A DNA stretch of 64,000 nt from Leptospira sp. WS58.C1 (lineage in GTDB: Bacteria; Spirochaetota; Leptospiria; Leptospirales; Leptospiraceae). How positions within the stretch are numbered: position 1 is the stretch's first letter; every line of letters begins with the position of its first letter. A program made the translations under genes and the position numbers. Under the pieces are notes generated by a model that saw only the letters and a program-made list of their open reading frames with translations, made no database searches and was not told where the DNA came from. The stretch is taken from NCBI RefSeq assembly GCF_040833995.1, contig NZ_CP162137.1, positions 310,001 to 374,000 of the forward strand, written 5' to 3'. Of the stretch, positions 58,631 through 64,000 are shown one piece after another.

Positions 58631-59554
58631 ATGGCCGAAAAAAGAACATCGATCCCTTCGGATCTCGCACAGGAACTTGTAAAAATCATCCGACTTCTTG
58701 CCATGTCCGGCAAAAAGAATTTTAAGAAATATCTATACGATCCCTTTATCTACGCAGGTTGGGAAAAGGAAAAATCCCATTCTGCACTTGCTGCAAGTAA
58801 GATGATCGATAAGATCCAAGAGGATTTCAACAATCCTTCCTATTTGCATACGATCCCGCATCATTGCAAACGTTTAATCTCTCAGGCAATTATAGAGAGT
58901 CTTTCCGCTTTGGGAGACTCTTGCATTTTCTTTTTAGAGAAGATCCAGGAAACGGGTAGTATAGCCTCTTCTCCCGAGGCTTTGGAATTTGTCGCCGTAT
59001 TAGAAAAACCTTTAAAAGAATTCGAAAAAGTAACCAGCAATAATAACGAAAAACTTTTCGAAGACTCCATTAAGAATTTCTCTAAAGAAGAATTAAAATC
59101 CGCTTTCGAGCCAGTGAAATTGGACGGGACCAGACAGAAGGTGTATCTTGACTCGGAAGTGCATACCTTGTATCAGCAGATACTTTCTGCGGCAAAGGTC
59201 AATAACCTTGTCCGTTGTAAAAAGTTACTTTCCAGATATATAATTAACTACAGCGATTCGGAAACTTATAGCGAACAAGAGGTGGAAAATCTTTTGGACG
59301 CATTAGGAAAACGTGAAGTCGGATTCAAGGAGAATTTAAAAGATTCTCTCGCCATAGAACTTTACTTTTCCATAACAAAGGGCATTTTAGAAGGGAATGC
59401 AAAGAAGGCGATCCAAGGTATAAGGAAATACGCTCATATTTTCGAAGGGGATCCGAACACGAAATATTATTACGAAATTGACTCCTTAGAAAGAAAGTTA
59501 TACGGAATCATCCAAGCGAAGGATTTAATGAAAGAATTAAGGAAGGGTGTGTAA
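58631..59554 (+). CDS. Helical protein of unknown function, first gene of the partner-switching operon
   Basis: 307 residues, no signal peptide or membrane helix. Predicted helical throughout, with DLAQELVKIIRLLAMSGKKN at the N-terminus and AKVNNLVRCKKLLSRYIINY in the middle. The stop is directly followed by the ATG of the STAS gene, so translation is coupled. Position suggests an input or scaffold component of the switch. No family recognised. Confidence 0.7.
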   Translation: MAEKRTSIPSDLAQELVKIIRLLAMSGKKNFKKYLYDPFIYAGWEKEKSHSALAASKMIDKIQEDFNNPSYLHTIPHHCKRLISQAIIESLSALGDSCIFFLEKIQETGSIASSPEALEFVAVLEKPLKEFEKVTSNNNEKLFEDSIKNFSKEELKSAFEPVKLDGTRQKVYLDSEVHTLYQQILSAAKVNNLVRCKKLLSRYIINYSDSETYSEQEVENLLDALGKREVGFKENLKDSLAIELYFSITKGILEGNAKKAIQGIRKYAHIFEGDPNTKYYYEIDSLERKLYGIIQAKDLMKELRKGV

Positions 59555-59896
59555 ATGGCGAACCTCACATTCAACGAAAAAGTGGAAGGAAGCAAGTTGA
59601 TCCTCAAAGTCGCGGGCGAGATCGATGCTAAGACCGCTCCGGATCTAAAGATCAAATTGGAAGCAGCGGTAGGGAACGGAATTAAAACAATTATCTGTGA
59701 TTGTTCCGCTCTTACTTATATCGCTTCCGCAGGGATCGGTGTTTTAAACTCCATCCAAAAATTCCTGAAGGAAAAATCGGGAGAGATCGTTTTCTGCAGC
59801 CTTAAGAAGGAAGTGAAGGATACGATGGAACTCATGTATTTCACCAAAAAGGTAAGAGTATTCCCCTCTTTAGATGACGCATTAGGCGGGGTTTGA
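59555..59896 (+). CDS. STAS-domain anti-sigma factor antagonist (RsbV/SpoIIAA-like)
   Basis: 113 residues. CDCSALTYIASAGIGVLNSI carries the Ser that is phosphorylated by the cognate kinase (S-A-G-I-G). When dephosphorylated it binds the kinase and frees its target. Lies between the unknown protein and the RsbW-like kinase, with the SpoIIE phosphatase downstream: all parts of a partner switch except the target sigma factor or other effector. Confidence 0.92.
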   Translation: MANLTFNEKVEGSKLILKVAGEIDAKTAPDLKIKLEAAVGNGIKTIICDCSALTYIASAGIGVLNSIQKFLKEKSGEIVFCSLKKEVKDTMELMYFTKKVRVFPSLDDALGGV

Positions 59897-59904
59897 ATCC
59901 TCTC

Positions 59905-60324
59905 ATGGATTCCTCTCCGGAAAAAATCCTATATTACTCCGTAGACCTGGATGAACTTTCTAAAATTCGGGGGGAGGTCCGTGAATTTTTGGGAGAGGAC
60001 TGTTCGGATATAGTCAAAGGCCGGATCGTATTCTGCCTGGATGAAGCAATGACTAACGTAATAGAACACGGATTTTCGGAGCCGAACTCCTCTAAAATCG
60101 AGCTCAGAATGAAAAAGAATAAGGGAAGCTGGAAATTCTCCATCCTGGACCAAGGCGTTCCTTTCGATCCCACGAAAGAAAAAAGCGAAACCTGGAAGGA
60201 ATTATACGAAAGCGGGGCCGATGGAGGTTTCGGATTACGTTCCATTAAAAAAATAATGATCGTACGTTACCAACGTCTTAAAAATCCCCCGCGTAACAAA
60301 CTTACTCTGATCCATACGAGATAA
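59905..60324 (+). CDS. RsbW-like serine kinase / anti-sigma factor
   Basis: 139 residues, GHKL ATPase fold. N box FCLDEAMTNVIEHGF, G1 box ILDQGVPFDP, G2-type GADGGFGLRSIKKIM. It should phosphorylate the STAS partner and hold a target protein. ATG 59905 is used; a TTG at 59893 overlapping the STAS stop is also possible since GGCGGGG lies just in front. SpoIIE gene follows 4 bases after the stop. Confidence 0.9.
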   Translation: MDSSPEKILYYSVDLDELSKIRGEVREFLGEDCSDIVKGRIVFCLDEAMTNVIEHGFSEPNSSKIELRMKKNKGSWKFSILDQGVPFDPTKEKSETWKELYESGADGGFGLRSIKKIMIVRYQRLKNPPRNKLTLIHTR

Positions 60325-60328
60325 TAAG

Positions 60329-63307
60329 ATGATTAAAAACAAATTCCTGAGAGCGGTTCTTCCCGGGATTCGGGCGAAACTTTCCTTTTTTACGGCCGCA
60401 TTGGTTATCTCCATATTAGGCTTCACATCCATAATTCATTATGCCCAACAGACAAAGGCTTTGGAACAGAAGTTGGAGTCGGAATTAAAAGCTCCTTTGG
60501 AATATGTGAACTCTGTCGTTCTGGATCTGGAAAACCTGAGCCGAAGTATGATCTTGATAGAGGAATTCAAGGTCAGAGTGAAAGAGAAGAAAAAACAACT
60601 CAGTAAATTTAAAAGGACGGTCGTCCAGAAAGAAGGCGGGCTTTTCGGTGCGTTAAAAGCATTTGGTCAATCCATCGGTTTGAACGTGAAAAGGGGAAAT
60701 GTTTATAAATCCGTTGATACTTATTTTACGAGATATCTTTCCGAAAAAGAGATCCAAGAATTCGAATCCAAGGTCCGAAACGAATTAAGAAAAGAGAATG
60801 GAGCTCCGATTGACGCACCTGTTTATGAAAAGATCAGATCCATTGCGGAAAAGACCGCCCTCGCAAGGATCAGTGCGGAAACTTCTAAGATCAGAATAGA
60901 AGAAATTACGGAAGAGTTAAAGGATATAGATTCTGAATTAGCAAAACCCGATATCGATCCTAAGAAGAAAAAAACCTATCTTACGGATAAGGACAAATTA
61001 GAGAAGGAACGAAAGGCCGCAGAAAAAGCGATCCCGGACGGAGAGAAGAAGGCGGCATCGGGTGAGACCGCTTTAACAAAGGCTCTTCAGAATTTTTTCA
61101 GAGGATCTTTTAAGGATCGAATTTCTTCTTTAGGACTTCTTCCGGATAAAATTAGGATTTTAGCTTATGATAGAGCGGGGAAGGAAACCCTGGACACAGG
61201 TTTACTTTTCTCTCAAAGTTCCGAGACCGGAAAAAAATTACTCACACAGACGGATTTTACGGAAAGTCGTAAAACCCTTTTCGGAGATACCGACGTTTTA
61301 GAGGTTATCCAAAACAAATCGGAGGCGGAAAGTTATGAAGTGGGCGGTAGACAATACGAAGTAATATATCGTCCTGTTTTTAGGAACCCAAGTACTGCGG
61401 AAAGATCCAGGTCCATGGCGGAAGAGATCGTTGAGAATCCCAAAGATTGGGCAAAGTATCTGGAAGAAGATAGAAAAATTTCCGCAGAGATTGCGGAGAT
61501 CTCTCAAAGATTGAAATCAAGAATGTCGGAACTTCGCAAGGACGGAAAAGCTAAACCTTCTTCCGATAAGGAATTCAAAAATCTGGCTCTGGCCTATAGG
61601 CAGATGCTCAAGAAACGAGATACTAAGCTTGAACAGTTACAGCCGTATTCTTCGGTTTTTGAGAAGAATGAGAAAAAATGGACTGATGATCATAAATCCC
61701 TAAAAGACAAGATAACAAGTACTTCCAAGGAAATTTTGGAATGGGAGAAGATGCTGAAGTTCCCTCCTAAAGAAGGGGAGAACAAAACTTCACCGGAAGA
61801 GATCCAGGAAAAGATCAGGATATTAGAATCTCAGGAAGAAGAATATAAGGATTCTTTAATCCGTTTGGAATCGACTAAGGGTGATTGGAGTAACTCCTAC
61901 GAACATAAAGCGGAAGACGCTTTTTACGGCCTGAGAGAGGCGGCATTGGAGGATTTCACATTTATTCCTTTCAAAACAGGGCCCGCCAGCATTAGAAGAT
62001 ATTATAAAGATGATAATGAAAGAAAGTCCGTTCGGATCAAATGGAGGCTTTTGAGAGAATGGATCCTTTCCGGAAATTCAGAGACGGAACTACCTAAAAC
62101 TCCTAAGGGGATCGCTTGGGACTCCGGTATCCTTGTCAGAAGTAGAAGTGAAGCGGAAGAAATGATGTGGGCCCTGGACTCCACTCCACTTGTTCTTTCT
62201 GGAGAAGAGGAAGGTAAGGGGCTAGTCTACGACCTCCTCCGCAAAGACTTATTAGGGTATAATATTATTCTAATTGATAGGACCGAAGGTGTTCGTCAGA
62301 TGAGATCCAACAGAGAAGAGATGATCCGTTACACGGGGATCATCGGAACTATCGCAATTCTTCTGGCGTACGGCTTGGCTTGGTTTGTGGTCCGCAGGAT
62401 CAGGGGTATCAGTAAAAATGCAGAGTTAATCGGAGAAGGGAATCTGAATGTCGAATTTCCTCCTGCGGGTTACGACGAGATCGGCGTATTGAGTGAATCT
62501 CTGAATGATATGGTTCACGGTTTAAAGGAAAGAGAAGAGATGAAAGGGGAACTTCTGGCGGCGGAAGAGATCCAGAAACGTCTGCTTCCTGAAAAACTTC
62601 CTTCTAGCTTGAACGACTATGTTGAATTCGGGGCGTTCTATAAAGCGATGACCGGAGTAGGTGGGGATTATTACGATTTTATCGAATTAGGCGGAGGAAA
62701 GATCGCGATCTGTATCGGTGATGTTTCCAACCATGGTGTGGGTCCTGCGATCGTGATGGCTCTTTTCAGGGCTCAGATCCGGGCCATTCTACGGAAGGGA
62801 GAAAGGGATCTGAAAAAGATCCTGCTCGAGGCAAACGGATATCTGTATGAAGATACTCCTGATCATATTTTTATCACATTCTTTTTGGCGATCTTCGATT
62901 CCAATACTTCCAGATTGGAGTATATATCTGCGGGCCATGTTAAGCCTTTATTCTTCGACGCTTCCGATGGAAAGATCAAAGAACTTCCTGCAGGCGGTTT
63001 GCCGATCGGTATGGATGAAAATTCTTTCTTTGAAACTACTATTGAGAGGAGGGCATTAACTTTGGATTCCGGAGATATTTTCTTTGAATATACGGATGGT
63101 TTGGATGAAGCAAGAAGTCCGAACTCGGATATGTATACCAGAGAGAGGCTTGCGAAACTTTTGCATGCAAACGGAGAAAAACGTCCGGAAGAATTGATCA
63201 AGACAATCGTTACGGATGTGGAATCCCATACGCAACAAGACCTGAGCGCGACCGGGTTTTCGAAACTTTCCGACGATATCGCGATGATCGCGATCCGGAA
63301 AAGATAA
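60329..63307 (+). CDS. Membrane SpoIIE-family PP2C phosphatase with HAMP and very large extracytoplasmic coiled-coil region
   Basis: 992 residues. N-terminal membrane helix (about 18-40), an extracytoplasmic stretch of some 620 residues rich in Lys/Glu coiled coil (for example AEKTALARISAETSKIRIEE), second helix (TGIIGTIAILLAYGLAWFVV, about 665-690), HAMP (about 690-740, ISKNAELIGEGNLNVEFPPA), then SpoIIE domain: GVGGDYYDFIELG, CIGDVSNHGVGPAIVMALF, SDDIAMIAI (metal Asp residues). It would dephosphorylate the STAS protein in response to an outside signal. The sensor part is far longer than the usual Cache or CHASE type. Confidence 0.9.
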   Translation: MIKNKFLRAVLPGIRAKLSFFTAALVISILGFTSIIHYAQQTKALEQKLESELKAPLEYVNSVVLDLENLSRSMILIEEFKVRVKEKKKQLSKFKRTVVQKEGGLFGALKAFGQSIGLNVKRGNVYKSVDTYFTRYLSEKEIQEFESKVRNELRKENGAPIDAPVYEKIRSIAEKTALARISAETSKIRIEEITEELKDIDSELAKPDIDPKKKKTYLTDKDKLEKERKAAEKAIPDGEKKAASGETALTKALQNFFRGSFKDRISSLGLLPDKIRILAYDRAGKETLDTGLLFSQSSETGKKLLTQTDFTESRKTLFGDTDVLEVIQNKSEAESYEVGGRQYEVIYRPVFRNPSTAERSRSMAEEIVENPKDWAKYLEEDRKISAEIAEISQRLKSRMSELRKDGKAKPSSDKEFKNLALAYRQMLKKRDTKLEQLQPYSSVFEKNEKKWTDDHKSLKDKITSTSKEILEWEKMLKFPPKEGENKTSPEEIQEKIRILESQEEEYKDSLIRLESTKGDWSNSYEHKAEDAFYGLREAALEDFTFIPFKTGPASIRRYYKDDNERKSVRIKWRLLREWILSGNSETELPKTPKGIAWDSGILVRSRSEAEEMMWALDSTPLVLSGEEEGKGLVYDLLRKDLLGYNIILIDRTEGVRQMRSNREEMIRYTGIIGTIAILLAYGLAWFVVRRIRGISKNAELIGEGNLNVEFPPAGYDEIGVLSESLNDMVHGLKEREEMKGELLAAEEIQKRLLPEKLPSSLNDYVEFGAFYKAMTGVGGDYYDFIELGGGKIAICIGDVSNHGVGPAIVMALFRAQIRAILRKGERDLKKILLEANGYLYEDTPDHIFITFFLAIFDSNTSRLEYISAGHVKPLFFDASDGKIKELPAGGLPIGMDENSFFETTIERRALTLDSGDIFFEYTDGLDEARSPNSDMYTRERLAKLLHANGEKRPEELIKTIVTDVESHTQQDLSATGFSKLSDDIAMIAIRKR

Positions 63308-63419
63308 GAACCGCTTGTTCTCATTTATGGCCTTGTAGGAGAAAAGCCTAAACAAGCGATATACACTTAACGCATGTTGGAACTCCTAAAACGCCATCCT
63401 TTAAAACGGATCGTTCAAA

Positions 63420-64000
63420 TTATGGAAGGATCAAATCCTTCCATTCTTCTTCTGAACTGGAAGGACAAAGATATACTTCGCCCTCGGAGTATTTATTCTT
63501 ATTTTTTCTCCAAAGAGAAAGTTTATGATCCGCTTCTTCCAAACCTGTTTTTAAAACTTCTCTTAATTCCGAGACAGATCCGAAGGTTCCGTCTAAAACT
63601 CCGGTATTTTTTGCGTCAAAATCAGCTCTGGATTTTTTTGTAAAAGATCCGAAAAATTCTTTTTGGATAGATTCGATTTCCTGAATATTTCCTTCTTTTC
63701 TGAGTGCGGCAACTTTTGCACCTTGGAATAGATCGAATGCGGAATTTCCCCCCATAACTGCAAGTGTTGCCTCAGCTAAAGAATAGTACGCAATTCCCGG
63801 TCTTAAGAATCCGCTAAAAGCATGTATTTGCCTTCCTCCGTAATTTTGTCTTAATACGATCGAAACCACGGGGATCTCTGAAAGAATGTTTACATCCAAA
63901 GATTCTCCACCGATTTGCTGTATTCTTGCTCTTTCTTGTTTGGTGCCTGGGACAAAACCCGGAGCATCAGAAATCATTAATAAAGGAATGGAATGTTTGT
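63420..64000 (-). CDS. Acyl-CoA carboxylase carboxyltransferase subunit (start beyond window)
   Basis: The C-terminal 193 codons or so of a carboxyltransferase-type protein; the frame stays open to base 64000. PLLMISDAPGFVPGTKQERA, followed by LSEIPVVSIVLRQNYGGRQI, is the crotonase-like carboxyltransferase core that receives carboxybiotin and places it on acyl-CoA. A GGNSAFDLFQGAKVAALRKE segment follows. Which acyl-CoA (acetyl, propionyl, methylcrotonyl) cannot be told from this end. Confidence 0.82.
   Translation of the reverse strand, partial: KHSIPLLMISDAPGFVPGTKQERARIQQIGGESLDVNILSEIPVVSIVLRQNYGGRQIHAFSGFLRPGIAYYSLAEATLAVMGGNSAFDLFQGAKVAALRKEGNIQEIESIQKEFFGSFTKKSRADFDAKNTGVLDGTFGSVSELREVLKTGLEEADHKLSLWRKNKNKYSEGEVYLCPSSSEEEWKDLILP

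Noticed and set aside
63374..63643. 89-residue plus-strand frame at the right end
   Set aside because: Mostly antisense to the carboxyltransferase gene, which has clear family motifs.

Overview
The window is about 64 kb of a moderately AT-rich, densely coded bacterial chromosome that reads as Leptospira (spirochete, diderm). Pointers: a 259-residue LpxA of the length known from L. interrogans, many lipoproteins with loose spirochete-type lipoboxes, DUF1554 and DUF1566 surface proteins, SpoIIE/STAS/RsbW switching genes and frequent TTG/GTG starts. Species and clade cannot be fixed from this window. No rRNA, tRNA, CRISPR array, transposase or prophage was seen; the only repeat-like candidate is a GC-rich structured segment at 58405-58516.

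Layout. 1-2986: the end of a DnaC-like ATPase, then folK, panB and a DAHP synthase (folate, pantothenate, aromatic precursors). 3003-5642: orphan HPt protein, lpxA, an M15 D,D-peptidase and a small lipoprotein. 5706-10666 (minus): a phosphoesterase, nucleotidyltransferase, zinc-ribbon membrane protein and recG chain, preceded by an unknown gene. 10834-17333 (plus): gpsA, a large TPR protein with a possible dead CHAT-like end, a CorC/HlyC-type membrane protein, and coaC and coaB as two in-frame genes. 17417-19428 (minus): hom, an unknown gene, a STAS protein. 19632-23671 (plus): a DUF1566-like membrane protein, a HAMP-TPR membrane receptor, dihydroorotase. 23643-31280: ogt, an LLM oxidoreductase, thiolase, a secreted neutral ceramidase, an ADC-like protein, a TetR plus alpha/beta hydrolase pair.

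31292-37262: rhodanese, ABC-F ATPase, a small charged protein, DoxX, then an ECF sigma/FecR pair divergent from a membrane protein that shares a small beta domain with the FecR protein. 37374-42587 (minus): four consecutive lipoproteins with a common motif after the lipidated Cys; three end in a DUF1554-like domain. 42737-48185: a large unknown cytoplasmic protein, gpmI and an Ig-like/DUF1566 surface protein. 48413-53065 (minus): two TetR regulators, murB, hflX; a probable small plus-strand gene lies between murB and hflX. 53357-58394: HEAT-repeat/SH3-like protein, IMPase-family phosphatase, MgtC-like protein, and a TetR divergent from a lipoprotein hydrolase with two matching operators.

58631-63307 (plus) is a compact partner-switching operon: an unknown helical protein, a STAS antagonist, an RsbW-like kinase and a 992-residue membrane SpoIIE phosphatase with a very large extracytoplasmic coiled-coil region. 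The window closes inside a biotin-dependent carboxyltransferase subunit on the minus strand.

The observations most worth following: hflX homology running 30 codons upstream of its first conventional start to a candidate ATC start; a DAHP synthase with GPDS where the family has GPCS; the sigma/FecR/beta-domain module with two palindromes; the four-lipoprotein array; the partner-switching operon; and well-formed TetR operators.
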